From Oceanobacillus oncorhynchi (GTDB lineage Bacteria > Bacillota > Bacilli > Bacillales > Amphibacillaceae): a DNA stretch of 64,000 bases. Of the stretch, positions 53,411 to 63,801 are shown one piece after another. The stretch covers positions 3,596,001 to 3,660,000 of the forward strand of contig NZ_CDGG01000001.1 of the NCBI RefSeq assembly GCF_000821065.1. Reading direction: 5' to 3'. Within the stretch, counting starts at the first letter, position 1; every line of letters begins with the position of its first letter. Position numbers and translations under genes: made by a program. The notes beneath the pieces were generated by a model. The model was given only the letters and a program-made list of their open reading frames with translations. It ran no database searches and was not told the origin of the DNA.

Positions 53411-56362
53411 ATGGCAGATCAAACGAGCCAAACAAGAGCTGCTAGAAGAAAGCAGCAAGGAAAGAAAACAAAGAAGAAAAAGAAACAGCCGATTTGGAAA
53501 AAAATCATTAAAATTACTTTGTTATTATTATTGATTTTATTCTTAAGCGGAACTGCTGTTGGTGCCTATTGGATTGCAACCGCACCGGATATTGATGAAG
53601 ATCAGTTAACAGTTCCTTTTGCTTCGACACTTTATGATAAAAATGGCGATCAATTTGCCAATTTAAGTTCAGATGAACAAAGACAGGAAGTAAGGTTTGA
53701 AGAACTGCCGGATTTACTAATCGATGCTGTAACAGCGACAGAGGATGTCCGCTTTTTTGACCATAACGGAATCGATGTCAGACGTATCGGCGGAGCAATC
53801 CGTGGAAACTTTACTGGCGGATTTGGCTCTCAGGGTGCAAGTACCATTACACAGCAGGTGGTAGAGCGTGCATTTTTAAGTAATGAGAAAAAAGTAAGCA
53901 TTAAAGTCCAGGAAATGTGGATGGCGATGAAGCTGGAAAGACAATATAGCAAAGAAGAAATCATGGAAATGTACTTAAACAGTATTTTTTACGGCAGTCA
54001 TTCCTATGGTGTTGCTCAGGCAGCAGAAACCTATTTTGGAAAAGAGGATTTAAATGATCTTACTTTGCCGGAAGCTGCTATTTTAGCTGGTTTGCCACAG
54101 CGGCCGACAGCCTATAACCCATTTGAAAATCCGGAATTGACGGAAGAACGAATGAACACCGTGTTAAATTTAATGGTGCGCCATGGCAAGATTACAGAAG
54201 CAGAGGCAGATGAGGCAAGAAGTGTCGATGTTACTTCTCTATTAACAGAAGACCGTCCTGATCCGACACCATACGATGCATTTATTGATCAGGTTCGTCA
54301 AGAAATCGACGAAAAACTAGACGATGTAGAGCTTGATGCGGATGGGTTGAAAGTATATACAACGCTTGATCCCGATGCACAGCCATATGTTGAAAGCCTG
54401 CTTGATGAAGAAGAATCGTCAATCAGTTATCCTGATAATACACAGGGAGCCATGGTTGTATTAGATACACAATCCGGTGCTATTCAAGCAATCGGCGGCA
54501 GTCTGAATAACGAAGGCGGTTTTAATTATGCTACAAGAGGTACAACACAGGCTGGTTCCACTGCAAAACCGATTATGTCTTATGGACCGGCGATTGAATA
54601 TAATCAAATGTCAACGTACCATCAGTTAGATGATGAAGGCCCTTATGAAATTGAAGGTTCGAATCCAATAAGGAATGCCACTAGAACCTATAACGGCTGG
54701 GTAACTGCGAGATATGCACTGCAGCAATCGCTAAATGTCCCAGCAGTAAAACTGATGGAAGAAGTCGGTCCTGAAAATTCCAAGGAATTTGCTGAAAATC
54801 TGGGCTTTGAATTTGATTCAGATAACCTTGATCTCCGTGAAGCAATTGGCGGGACAGCAACAGAAGTTACCCCGATGCAAATGGCTGGAGCATATAGCGT
54901 ATTTGGGAATGAAGGGAATTACACAGAGCCATACGCCGTAACCAAAGTAGAATTCTCAGATGGCCGGGAAATTGATTTAACACCGGAATCTGAACAAGTG
55001 ATGGAAGATTACACGGCTTATATGGTAACGGATATGCTAAAATCTGTTGTCAGCTCTGGTACGGGCACAAATGCAGCAGTGCCTGGAGTGAACGTTGCTG
55101 GTAAGACCGGAACAACGACAATGGATGGTCAAGAAGGAAGCCGGGATGCCTGGTTTGTCGGTTACACGACCAACTATACGATAGCAGCGTGGACTGGCGG
55201 TTATGATTCAGAAGGCAGCGGCCGTGTACCACTCCAGGATACTACCCTGTCTCAGCAAATGTTCAGACAGACAATGAGTCATTTATCAGAAGGAATGGAT
55301 ACACCTGACTTTACGCGTCCAGATTCTGTTGTTGAGTTGACGATTGAAAAAGGAACGAATCCGGCTGCCTTAGCAAGTGACAGTACACCAAGTGATAACA
55401 AAGTAACAGAGTTATTTGTCAAGGGCACGGAACCGAGTCAGGTTTCTGAACGCTATGAAGAGCTGGACGCAGTAAGCGGACTGTCTGGAAGCTATAATGA
55501 AGACAATAATTCCATTGAAGTCTCTTGGGATTATGATACTGATTCGGAAGAAGACGTTAATTTCGACGTAAGTGCCAGCATTGATGGCGGCAGTATGCAG
55601 TCCCTCTCTTCTACCAGTGACACATCCATGGAAATTTCGGATGTGGAAGAAGGCGCAGAGTATACGATACAGGTTATAGCCGAAAGAGGCTCATTAAGCA
55701 GCGACCCGGCTACAACAAGTGTTCAAGTACCTGGCGGCGAGGATGACGAAGAAGAGGAAGAAGAAGAGGAAATACCAGAAGTGAGCGGTCTTTCCGCTGA
55801 ATATGACGGAGATGAAACCATTAATGTTTCATGGAGCTATGATGGCCCATCCGCTAACTTTGAAGTAAGCGTAAATGGAGATACTGAAAATGTAGGCTCA
55901 AATAGTATCAACATAAGCGGAGTTACCCCAGGCGACTACAATATTTCCGTCACGCCAATAAGTGAAGAAAACAGCGATCTTCGCGGCCCTTCTTCATCTA
56001 CAAGTGTGACTGTGCCTGAAGCAGAAGAGGAAGAAGACGAAGAAGAAACGGAAGAGGAAGAGCCCCCAGAAGATGAGAACGGGGAAGAATCGGAATCTGA
56101 CTCTGGCTCCGATTCCGATTCGGGATCTGACTCTGAATCGGATTCATCCGAAGATACGAATACAGATGATAATGATTCAAATAATGGGAATGAAGAAGAA
56201 AATAATGATTCCTCCGATAATGGTGACAGCAACGGGGATTCAGATAATCAGGAAGCGCCGCAGGAAGAAAGCAATTCCGATGAGGAAAGCACGGATGACC
56301 CTGCGCCTCAGAACGAATCAGACAACAACAATGGCAATGATGAAGAAAACACAGAGGAATAA
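53411..56362 (+). CDS. ponA: Bifunctional penicillin-binding protein PBP1A/1B
   Basis: A 983-residue class A PBP. Basic start, membrane helix (IIKITLLLLLILFLSGTAVG), glycosyltransferase 51 (EDVRFFDHNGIDVRRIGGAI; QGASTITQQ) and transpeptidase with STAKP (SxxK, active Ser), SLN and GKTGTT. After about residue 660 come two FN3-like domains (near 690-780 and 795-870) separated by an acidic stretch, then a very acidic Asp/Ser/Glu/Asn tail of about 110 residues. B. subtilis PBP1 is about 914 long, so the tail is extended. The protein builds and cross-links the wall with GpsB. Confidence 0.97.
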   Translation: MADQTSQTRAARRKQQGKKTKKKKKQPIWKKIIKITLLLLLILFLSGTAVGAYWIATAPDIDEDQLTVPFASTLYDKNGDQFANLSSDEQRQEVRFEELPDLLIDAVTATEDVRFFDHNGIDVRRIGGAIRGNFTGGFGSQGASTITQQVVERAFLSNEKKVSIKVQEMWMAMKLERQYSKEEIMEMYLNSIFYGSHSYGVAQAAETYFGKEDLNDLTLPEAAILAGLPQRPTAYNPFENPELTEERMNTVLNLMVRHGKITEAEADEARSVDVTSLLTEDRPDPTPYDAFIDQVRQEIDEKLDDVELDADGLKVYTTLDPDAQPYVESLLDEEESSISYPDNTQGAMVVLDTQSGAIQAIGGSLNNEGGFNYATRGTTQAGSTAKPIMSYGPAIEYNQMSTYHQLDDEGPYEIEGSNPIRNATRTYNGWVTARYALQQSLNVPAVKLMEEVGPENSKEFAENLGFEFDSDNLDLREAIGGTATEVTPMQMAGAYSVFGNEGNYTEPYAVTKVEFSDGREIDLTPESEQVMEDYTAYMVTDMLKSVVSSGTGTNAAVPGVNVAGKTGTTTMDGQEGSRDAWFVGYTTNYTIAAWTGGYDSEGSGRVPLQDTTLSQQMFRQTMSHLSEGMDTPDFTRPDSVVELTIEKGTNPAALASDSTPSDNKVTELFVKGTEPSQVSERYEELDAVSGLSGSYNEDNNSIEVSWDYDTDSEEDVNFDVSASIDGGSMQSLSSTSDTSMEISDVEEGAEYTIQVIAERGSLSSDPATTSVQVPGGEDDEEEEEEEEIPEVSGLSAEYDGDETINVSWSYDGPSANFEVSVNGDTENVGSNSINISGVTPGDYNISVTPISEENSDLRGPSSSTSVTVPEAEEEEDEEETEEEEPPEDENGEESESDSGSDSDSGSDSESDSSEDTNTDDNDSNNGNEEENNDSSDNGDSNGDSDNQEAPQEESNSDEESTDDPAPQNESDNNNGNDEENTEE

Positions 56363-56364
56363 AA

Positions 56365-56408
56365 AAATAATCCCGGTCCTTTTTGATGGGCCGGGATTAT
56401 TTTTTATT
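56365..56408 (+). terminator. Terminator after ponA
   Basis: AATAATCCCGGTCC pairs with GGGCCGGGATTATT, followed by TTTTT. It serves ponA and, in reverse, can serve nth. Confidence 0.9.
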
Positions 56409-56424
56409 GTTTTTTCTAAGGAGC

Positions 56425-57078
56425 TCATACCTCTATTTTCTTCATCCGCTTTTTTCCCTCTCTGCAGAGATACAATAATGGACACTCGGGACAATTGGGA
56501 TTCCTGGCTTTACAATGATAGCGCCCAAAGAAAATCATCCGATGATGTGTGACACTCCATTCATCTCTTGGGACCTTGCGCATCAGTGTGTTTTCTACTT
56601 CTACAACACTGTCCTTCCATCTGCAGATACCTAAGCGCTTGGATACCCGTTCCACATGGGTATCCACGGCAATTGACGGTTCATTAAAAGCAACAGAAGC
56701 AACGACATTTGCTGTTTTTCTGCCGACACCGGCAAGTTTAACCAATTCGTCTTTCGTTTTCGGGACTTCCCCATTATAATTATCAATTAATGTCCGGCAA
56801 AGCTTTTGGATATTTTTTGCCTTGGACCGGTATAAACCAATAGAACGTATATCATTTTCCACTTCTTCTAATGGCACCGCAAGATAATCCTCCGGTGTTT
56901 TATATTTTTGGAACAAATCTGCTGTTACCTTGTTAACCAATTTATCTGTACATTGTGCAGAAAGCAAAACAGCAATAACTAACTCAAAGGGATTAGAATG
57001 CACAAGCTCCCCCTCTGCATCTGGAAACATTTCTGCCATGGCATCTAAACATTCTCTAATTTGTGTATTATTCAGCAT
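56425..57078 (-). CDS. nth: Endonuclease III
   Basis: A 217-residue DNA glycosylase/AP lyase removing oxidised pyrimidines. Helix-hairpin-helix LVKLAGVGRKTANVV with the catalytic Lys, the Asp in AVDTHVERVSKRLG and the [4Fe-4S] loop CKARNPNCPECPLLYLC. It follows dnaD by four bases as in B. subtilis. AAGGAGAT precedes the ATG. Confidence 0.98.
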   Translation of the reverse strand: MLNNTQIRECLDAMAEMFPDAEGELVHSNPFELVIAVLLSAQCTDKLVNKVTADLFQKYKTPEDYLAVPLEEVENDIRSIGLYRSKAKNIQKLCRTLIDNYNGEVPKTKDELVKLAGVGRKTANVVASVAFNEPSIAVDTHVERVSKRLGICRWKDSVVEVENTLMRKVPRDEWSVTHHRMIFFGRYHCKARNPNCPECPLLYLCREGKKRMKKIEV

Positions 57079-57082
57079 AAAC

Positions 57083-57775
57083 TCAATCTCCTTCCAGCCA
57101 ATTATAATAAAAGGATGTATCTCTTTTAGGATGTGTATTGGTTTGATGATTATTATCTGATTTGCCCTGATGAAATTGCTGACTTGCTTTTCTGGCGTCC
57201 TGTACTGTGTGGATCCCTTTTTTCTTCCATTCTCTTAAAATACGGTCAATGTATTTGAAATTTAATTTGCTCATAAGTACCGATTCACGCAGCCCTGCTT
57301 TTATTAATGATGGTTCTATTCCGTCCTCATCCAGCCAGCTGTTAATAGTTTCTATTTCAAATGGCGACAAAGGTCTTCCAAATTCCTGTTCAAATAAAAT
57401 AAAGATATTCCCTATGTTTTCTTCATCACGATTAACTACAGCGGCATCTTCCTCATATAATTTTTCCATTAATGGTTCTAGAGAATATGATTCACTGATA
57501 GGCGTCTGCTCAGAATCATTTTTTTCAATAGACAGAAACCCTTTCTGTACTAATTTTCGCAGCATACGGGCCGCCTCTTCTTCTGAAAAACTCCCTGATT
57601 GGGCCAATTCAAAAGGGGTTGGAAAATGGTTTCCTTCATCAGCAAAACGGGTAATCTGTATGAGTAAAATAAGTTCTGTTTCATTTAGACCTAATTCGTA
57701 ATAAGTTGTTAGCAATTTTTTGGATACAGTCATTTGATCTTGGATAATTTCTTGGTAATTTATTTTTTTATTCAT
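57083..57775 (-). CDS. dnaD: DNA replication initiation protein DnaD
   Basis: A 230-residue primosomal protein. N-terminal winged helix (about 15-110: TELILLIQITRFADEGNHFP; EEEAARMLRKLVQKGFL) and C-terminal DnaB/DnaD domain (FEQEFGRPLSPFEIETINSW; YIDRILREWKKKGI). It remodels DNA with DnaA and helps load the helicase. TGAGGTGCT precedes the ATG. Conserved asnS-dnaD-nth order. Confidence 0.97.
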   Translation of the reverse strand: MNKKINYQEIIQDQMTVSKKLLTTYYELGLNETELILLIQITRFADEGNHFPTPFELAQSGSFSEEEAARMLRKLVQKGFLSIEKNDSEQTPISESYSLEPLMEKLYEEDAAVVNRDEENIGNIFILFEQEFGRPLSPFEIETINSWLDEDGIEPSLIKAGLRESVLMSKLNFKYIDRILREWKKKGIHTVQDARKASQQFHQGKSDNNHQTNTHPKRDTSFYYNWLEGD

Positions 57776-57823
57776 TCTAGCACCTCAGATAACAGTATAG
57801 CATTTTTTCATAATGAAGATAGG

Positions 57824-57856
57824 AAAAACCCCTCGCTTACGAGCAAGGGATTTATG
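57824..57856 (-). terminator. Terminator after asnS
   Basis: CCCCTCGCT pairs with AGCAAGGGA with a mismatch; on the minus strand TTTTTCC follows. Confidence 0.6.
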
Positions 57857-57936
57857 GATAATCATAACGTAATCCAGGGATTGCGTATTTGTAAAACAGA
57901 GGTTCCAACGCCTCTGATATGACACTTAAAGCTTTT

Positions 57937-59229
57937 TTAAGGGTATAAACGATTCAGCAGTCTTGGGAATGGAATCGTTTCGCGAACATGTTCTACTCCG
58001 GATAACCAGGCTACCGTTCTTTCCAGGCCTAAGCCGAATCCGCTGTGCGGAACACTGCCATATTTGCGAAGTTCCAAGTACCATGCATACGCTGGTCCAG
58101 TAAGTCCATGCTCTTCATAACGGCGCTCCATTAATTCCAGGTCATCAATACGTTGTGATCCGCCGATAATCTCTCCATAGCCTTCCGGAGCAATCAAGTC
58201 AGCACATAGCACAACATCGGAACGTTCCGGGTCCGGCTTCATATAGAAAGCCTTGATGTCTTTCGGGTAATTTGTAATGAAAACAGGCTTATCATAGCTT
58301 TCGGCAATTGCTGTTTCATGCGGCGCACCGAAATCTTCTCCCCATTCGATGTCATCGAAGCCTTTTTCCTTTAAGAATTCTACTGCATCATCATAGCTGA
58401 TACGCGGGAATGGAGCTGTGATTTTCTCGAGTTTAGATGTATCTCTTTCTAATATTTTCAGTTCTAAATTACAGTTCGCTAACACAGACTGTACAATGAA
58501 GCTGACATAGTTTTCCTGTACCTGCAAGCTGTCTTCGTGGTCCATAAATGCCATTTCTGGTTCAATCATCCAAAATTCAATCAAATGCCTTCTTGTTTTT
58601 GACTTTTCTGCGCGGAACGTCGGCCCAAATGAAAATACTTTCCCTAATGCCATTGCCGCTGCTTCCATATAAAGCTGTCCGCTTTGAGATAAATAGGCTT
58701 CTTCATCGAAATATTTCGTATGGAAAAGCTCGGTTGTACCTTCAGCAGAGGAACCGGTTAAAATAGGCGGGTCCACCTTTACAAAACCGTTCGTATTAAA
58801 GAATTCATAGGTAGCCCGGATAATCTCGTTGCGAATCTTCATAACGGCGTGCTGCTTTTTAGAACGAAGCCATAAATGACGATGATCCATCAGGAATTCC
58901 GTGCCATGATTTTTTGGCGTAATCGGGTAATCTGTTGCTTCATGAATAACCTCCAGATGACTTACCTGCATTTCATAGCCGAAATCAGAGCGCGTATCTT
59001 CTACAATCTTTCCGGTAACATATAAAGATGTCTCTTGCGTCAGATTTTTAGCATCTGAGAATACTTCCTCCGAAACATCACTTTTCACAACCACACCTTG
59101 CATAAATCCGGTACCATCACGAAGCTGTAAGAAAGCAATTTTGCCGCTTGATCGTTTATTTGCCAGCCAGCCGCCAATGGTTACCTCCTCGTTTACGTGT
59201 TTCGGTGCTTCTTGAATTGTTATCTTCAT
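57937..59229 (-). CDS. asnS: Asparaginyl-tRNA synthetase
   Basis: A 430-residue class IIb synthetase. N-terminal OB fold ([20 protein letters not shown]), motif 2 [20 protein letters not shown] and motif 3 [15 protein letters not shown]. It charges tRNA-Asn. A TTG at 59244 is in frame, but GGAGG overlaps it; ATG 59229 is the start. In B. subtilis aspB lies upstream; here tseB does. Confidence 0.97.
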   Translation of the reverse strand: MKITIQEAPKHVNEEVTIGGWLANKRSSGKIAFLQLRDGTGFMQGVVVKSDVSEEVFSDAKNLTQETSLYVTGKIVEDTRSDFGYEMQVSHLEVIHEATDYPITPKNHGTEFLMDHRHLWLRSKKQHAVMKIRNEIIRATYEFFNTNGFVKVDPPILTGSSAEGTTELFHTKYFDEEAYLSQSGQLYMEAAAMALGKVFSFGPTFRAEKSKTRRHLIEFWMIEPEMAFMDHEDSLQVQENYVSFIVQSVLANCNLELKILERDTSKLEKITAPFPRISYDDAVEFLKEKGFDDIEWGEDFGAPHETAIAESYDKPVFITNYPKDIKAFYMKPDPERSDVVLCADLIAPEGYGEIIGGSQRIDDLELMERRYEEHGLTGPAYAWYLELRKYGSVPHSGFGLGLERTVAWLSGVEHVRETIPFPRLLNRLYP

Positions 59230-59327
59230 CTTAAAATCCTCCAACTTGTTATTAAACGTTTCTTATTTGTTGTGTCTTTCTGCTAAAAAAGATGATTCTT
59301 TTACTGTTTTCCGGCAGCTTCATCCGC

Positions 59328-59843
59328 TTATGGGAACATTTTATCGTACGTGTATCTTTCTTCCAGACTCTGTCCATCAATCGAATAATAATCCATGACA
59401 AACCGATTATCTTTATCATGATACGTAATTTCCCACAGAGCCTGACCATCTTCATAGGCAGGGCTGATATCTGCAAAGCGGCATGTATCACAGCTGGATG
59501 ACCAGGCATCTATGATAGCCTCTTCACTCATCATATCCTCCGTATCAATCGCAATTAATTCACGTTCCTCCCCTTCTAACGGGAGAAAAACAAGACGCTC
59601 CTCATTGTCTTCATTACTCGCATAAAATACGTGGTAATTATTTTCCCCATAGTAGCCCTGTATCGAATGAACATTTTGATAAGAGGTCTGCGATTCTATT
59701 TGATTTTTCGTGTTATCAAATCCTGCTGTCCGGCTATCGTTGATTATTTGATATAAATAAATGCTGTAGCCTATTCCGATAAGCAAGAGGACTGTGATTA
59801 TAATCAATGTCCATAATACCCATCTATTTTTTGATTCCCTCAT
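59328..59843 (-). CDS. tseB: Cell-wall elongation regulator TseB-like protein (YpmB, DUF5590)
   Basis: A 171-residue protein: one N-terminal membrane helix (RWVLWTLIIITVLLLIGIGYSIYL) and an outer domain with two PepSY-like repeats (YYGENNYHVFYASNEDNEER; ALWEITYHDKDNRFVMDYYS). YpmB/TseB works with PBP2A in B. subtilis. The frame runs to 59882, but ATG 59843 (MRESKNRW) gives the normal start. It sits between asnS and dinG, as in B. subtilis except for the missing aspB. Confidence 0.88.
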   Translation of the reverse strand: MRESKNRWVLWTLIIITVLLLIGIGYSIYLYQIINDSRTAGFDNTKNQIESQTSYQNVHSIQGYYGENNYHVFYASNEDNEERLVFLPLEGEERELIAIDTEDMMSEEAIIDAWSSSCDTCRFADISPAYEDGQALWEITYHDKDNRFVMDYYSIDGQSLEERYTYDKMFP

Positions 59844-59984
59844 GTCATTCCATCCGTTTCTTCTAAGATTATCTTTCATCATTTACTATACCTAGATGTG
59901 CGGTTTCTGTAAACAAATACCGTTAAAAAATAACTTTGCATCAGCGGGGAGGAAATATTCCCGCTGATGAGCAGCTGTTCTTAT

Positions 59985-62789
59985 TTATTGATGAAACCAT
60001 TCTTCGGCATTACTTATCAAATGCCGTGTTGCTTCATAATGAACAGGTACGGAGGGGATGGATTCCAAAAAGTATTTCCCGTATTTAGCTGTTTTAATCC
60101 GTCCATCGCAAATAAATACAATTCCTCTGTCTTCTGAGGAACGGATTAACCGCCCAAAACCTTGTTTAAATTTAATAACTGCCTGTGGCAAGGACAGGTT
60201 CATAAACGGATTTTTTCCTTCTTCTTTCATCTGATGCGACTTCGCTTCAAAAACAGGATGGTTTGGCGGCTGAAAAGGCAGCCTTGCCATTACAAGCGCC
60301 GATAAATCCTCTCCTGGTATATCTACGCCCTCCCAGAAAGAGCTTGTTCCAAGCAGGATTGCCTGATCATAGGATTGAAAATTTTTCTTTAACCTGCTTC
60401 GGCTTCCGCTTGTCACTCCCTGGGCAATAATGACGTATTGCTGCTCTGTCATCATTTCCTTTAACAAATCATTTGCCTTTTTCAGCATGTCATAGGAGGT
60501 AAACAAGACAAGCATTCTGCCTGAAGTAATCTCTGCCAGCGACAAGATTGCTTCACATACAGCATAAACAAAATCATCAATGTTTCCATATTTAATATCT
60601 GGAAAATCAGTTGGAATCAACAATTGCACCTGTTTATCATACTGAAACGGGGAAGCAATTTGCTCTGTTAATAAATCTTGCTCAGCTACACCTAATCTTT
60701 CTTTTATAAATGTAAAGGAGCTTCCCATTGTTAATGTCGCACTGGTGAAGATGATACTCTCTTTTTGGGAGAAAAATTCTTCAGCCAGTATCGGCGCGAT
60801 ATCCGCCGGCTCACTGTAAAGGAATACACTATGATGCTTTCCTTTTAAATCTACTTCAGCCCATTTAATCAATGCTACCTCATTTTGTTCCTGGAACATC
60901 ACTTTTAAATCTTCTATATATTTTACTAACGCATCCTGCATTTGACCGATATCTTCCAGAAATTGTTTTTCATCTCCATTGTCCACGGAATATGTATCCA
61001 TTAATTGAGATAAAACTTCCAACAGCCTCTGAAAATGCATACGCAATCGTGCCGCCATATCCTGAGCAAGCTGCCAGGAATCCTGCTGATAGGTTTCCGG
61101 CTTGATACGATATTGGACTCTTCCCAAATCACTGGTTGCTTTATCGTTCTTCTGCTGTGACCTGACAAAGCGCTCAATCAGATGAAAAAGTTCATCAATA
61201 TCATACTTCGCTTCTCTGATAGCTGTATTCCATTTATGAGCTAATGCTTCTCTTTGTCCTATATCAGAAGCTTTCAGAACGGAACTGAATTGTTTATCCT
61301 CATCAGCTGTCCCTAAATAATTACATGTAAATTGCATTTGTATGTAATCCAATTTTAGCCCGTAATGATGGGATGCTGTTTCTTCAAAATGATGCGCCTC
61401 ATCGATAATGGCCTTTTGATAGCTTGGTAAAAAAGCATAGTCATTAAACATATCCGTACAAAGCAAGGCGTGATTCGTAATGACAACATCAGCTTTTTGT
61501 GCCCTTCGTCTGGCCAGCTGATAATAGGAATGGTGAAACCAGGGCGATTTTGGGTTCATTGTTTTCTCTACATCAGCAGAAACCTTCTGAAAGAAAATAT
61601 AGCCCCCTGCCGGCAGTTGAATCTCATCAATATCCCCTGTTTCTGTCTCCGTGATCCATACAAGTAATATCGCTTTTGTCAGGACAAAATCATAATTATC
61701 CTTTGGACCGTAATCAAGCTCATAAAGAAACTTCTCTAAATTTAAGTAATGATTTTTTCCTTTCATTAAAGCCACTTTAAAAGGGCTTGTGATAATTTTC
61801 CTTAATAAAGGAATTTCTTCTTCCAGCAGCTGGCTCTGCAATTGAGTTGTATACGTGCTGATGACGAGGCGTTCACGTTGGTTAACCGCCTGGTAAACAG
61901 CTGGCAATAAATAAGCTAAAGATTTTCCTGTGCCGGTGCCCGCTTCGATAAACGCATGTTTTTTTGCAGAAAAGGCATCATAAATCGTCTCTGACATTTG
62001 CCGCTGCCCTTTCCTTGGCTCATAGGAAGAAAAGGCTCTCGAAAGCGATCCCTGCTCTTTATAAACGGCATCTAAGTATTCTCCGAACGATATGTCTATC
62101 TGCGCATCAGATTTCATCTCTTTTTCAGACATACGAAAAGCAAGACCCTGATAATGCTTTATTTGTTTATCCGGATGCTCTCGGAATGCTATTTCTTCCA
62201 GGCGGTTATCCAGGATAGCCGCTAAGTCGGATTGCAGTTTTTCTTCGAGATTTTTTAGTTTAAATAACGTTTCATATGGGAGATGATCTAATTTCTCTTT
62301 TAACTTCATAAATAGCTTTGCCGTTACATACGCATCTGATAAAGCACGGTGCGGATCGTCATGATGCAGCTCGAAATGCGCAGCCAGATGACTCAATTTA
62401 TAACTGGATATACTCGGGAATAATATTCTCGACAGCTCCACTGTGTCCAGAACCTGATTTTTTAATTCGGGATAACCGTTCGACGTTAATTCCATATTGA
62501 GAAAGCCGACATCAAAGGCGGCATTATGTGCAACAATATAACTGTCCTTTAAAATCCGGGTGATTTCTTCCGCTTCATCGCTAAATAACGGGGCGTCCTT
62601 TACTTCTCCATCATGAATCCCTGTCAGATGAGAAATAAATGGAGGGATAGGCTGATTCGGATTTAATAAGGTCGTCTTTGTTTCTTTAATTTCATCATTT
62701 TCAATCGCAACCATGCCTATCTCAATTATTTTTCCCGACTTTGACGGAGAATTTCCGGTCGTTTCCAGGTCAATCACAACATATCGCAA
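59985..62789 (-). CDS. dinG: DinG family ATP-dependent helicase with 3'-5' exonuclease domain
   Basis: A 934-residue protein. Residues 1-165 are a DEDD exonuclease (VIDLETTGNSPSKSGKIIEI; HNAAFDVGFL). The XPD-like helicase follows: Walker A EAGTGTGKSLAYLLP, AIIDEAHHFEETASH (DEAH), IIFTSATLTMGS and QGFGRLIRS. The four Cys of the E. coli DinG iron-sulfur cluster are absent, as in the Bacillus/Staphylococcus type, which works mainly as a nuclease. The start is TTG 62789 after a full GGAGGTGATC. Confidence 0.95.
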   Translation of the reverse strand: MRYVVIDLETTGNSPSKSGKIIEIGMVAIENDEIKETKTTLLNPNQPIPPFISHLTGIHDGEVKDAPLFSDEAEEITRILKDSYIVAHNAAFDVGFLNMELTSNGYPELKNQVLDTVELSRILFPSISSYKLSHLAAHFELHHDDPHRALSDAYVTAKLFMKLKEKLDHLPYETLFKLKNLEEKLQSDLAAILDNRLEEIAFREHPDKQIKHYQGLAFRMSEKEMKSDAQIDISFGEYLDAVYKEQGSLSRAFSSYEPRKGQRQMSETIYDAFSAKKHAFIEAGTGTGKSLAYLLPAVYQAVNQRERLVISTYTTQLQSQLLEEEIPLLRKIITSPFKVALMKGKNHYLNLEKFLYELDYGPKDNYDFVLTKAILLVWITETETGDIDEIQLPAGGYIFFQKVSADVEKTMNPKSPWFHHSYYQLARRRAQKADVVITNHALLCTDMFNDYAFLPSYQKAIIDEAHHFEETASHHYGLKLDYIQMQFTCNYLGTADEDKQFSSVLKASDIGQREALAHKWNTAIREAKYDIDELFHLIERFVRSQQKNDKATSDLGRVQYRIKPETYQQDSWQLAQDMAARLRMHFQRLLEVLSQLMDTYSVDNGDEKQFLEDIGQMQDALVKYIEDLKVMFQEQNEVALIKWAEVDLKGKHHSVFLYSEPADIAPILAEEFFSQKESIIFTSATLTMGSSFTFIKERLGVAEQDLLTEQIASPFQYDKQVQLLIPTDFPDIKYGNIDDFVYAVCEAILSLAEITSGRMLVLFTSYDMLKKANDLLKEMMTEQQYVIIAQGVTSGSRSRLKKNFQSYDQAILLGTSSFWEGVDIPGEDLSALVMARLPFQPPNHPVFEAKSHQMKEEGKNPFMNLSLPQAVIKFKQGFGRLIRSSEDRGIVFICDGRIKTAKYGKYFLESIPSVPVHYEATRHLISNAEEWFHQ

Positions 62790-62820
62790 CAGATCACCTC
62801 CAATCTAATTTTTATTTTTT

Positions 62821-63801
62821 CTAGCGGTCAAACCATGTGATTTCAGCAGAATAGAGCGTTACAGGACTGCCTTCCGCTGATTCCACAATCAGGGCTCCTT
62901 CGTCAGTAATCCCTAAAAATCGGCCGGTCCACTCTTCATGAAATGTTTTGATTTTAATATTTTCATCTATTTTAAAGGCATGTTCTTCCCATTCCGATTT
63001 AATAGCTTTAAAACCATAGTTTAAATACATCTCATATGTATTTTCAAAATGCTTTAATATTGTCTGAACGATTTTAATCTTATCCCAGCTGTTCCCGGAC
63101 TCTCTTTTTAAGGAGGTTGCAATATCCCGAATGGAAGCATCCCAGCTCGCTTCAACCTGATTCACATTTAAGCCGATACCAATTAAAACATAATTGATTC
63201 GGTCTTGCTCTCCCTGCATTTCTGTTAAAATACCGCAGAGTTTTTTATCTCCGATCAATAAATCATTCGGCCATTTGATACCGATGGGTAATCCGGTCAG
63301 CTGATGGAGTGCTTTTCTTAAAGCAACTGCTGTTAACAGCGTCAGTTCGGAAGCTTTATTTGGTGGAATAGGCGGTCTGAGCAGGAGGGTCGCCCATAAA
63401 CCTTCTTTATCCGAAAACCAATTCTTTTTCATTCTTCCTCTGCCTGCTGTCTGTTCCTCTGCAATGATGATCGTGCCATCCGGAGCATTGTCCCGTGCTG
63501 CTTCGTGTCCAATGATTTGAGTCGACGGTGTTGCCTCTTTATGAATAATATGATGCCCCATCCATTTTGTTTCCAAACCCCAGCGGATCGTATTACTGCT
63601 GACTTTATCCGGAAACGAAACAATCCGGTAGCCCTGACTTCTTTTCGCATCAATATGATAGCCATCACTTTCCAAATCCTTCATATGCTTCCAGATTGCA
63701 TTCCGGGAAATGCCTAATTGTTCAGAGAGCGCTTGGCCAGAGATGTAGCTCATTTTATTTTCGGATAATAGTTTGATTAATCTTGAACGGGTAGATTCCA
63801 T
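62821..63801 (-). CDS. birA: Biotin-protein ligase / biotin operon repressor BirA
   Basis: A 326-residue bifunctional protein. N-terminal winged helix (ISGQALSEQLGISRNAIWKH) represses bio genes; the ligase domain has AEEQTAGRGRMKKNWFS (biotin/ATP loop), GIKWPNDLLIGDKKLCGIL and a C-terminal SH3-like part. It biotinylates acetyl-CoA carboxylase and pyruvate carboxylase. The ATG overlaps the end of cca by 25 bases, so they are co-transcribed. In B. subtilis panBCD follow; here dinG does. Confidence 0.97.
   Translation of the reverse strand: MESTRSRLIKLLSENKMSYISGQALSEQLGISRNAIWKHMKDLESDGYHIDAKRSQGYRIVSFPDKVSSNTIRWGLETKWMGHHIIHKEATPSTQIIGHEAARDNAPDGTIIIAEEQTAGRGRMKKNWFSDKEGLWATLLLRPPIPPNKASELTLLTAVALRKALHQLTGLPIGIKWPNDLLIGDKKLCGILTEMQGEQDRINYVLIGIGLNVNQVEASWDASIRDIATSLKRESGNSWDKIKIVQTILKHFENTYEMYLNYGFKAIKSEWEEHAFKIDENIKIKTFHEEWTGRFLGITDEGALIVESAEGSPVTLYSAEITWFDR

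Noticed and set aside
55936-56552. Ser-rich and Lys-rich ORFs in other frames of the ponA tail
   Set aside because: They are shadows of the repetitive Asp/Ser/Glu codons of ponA.
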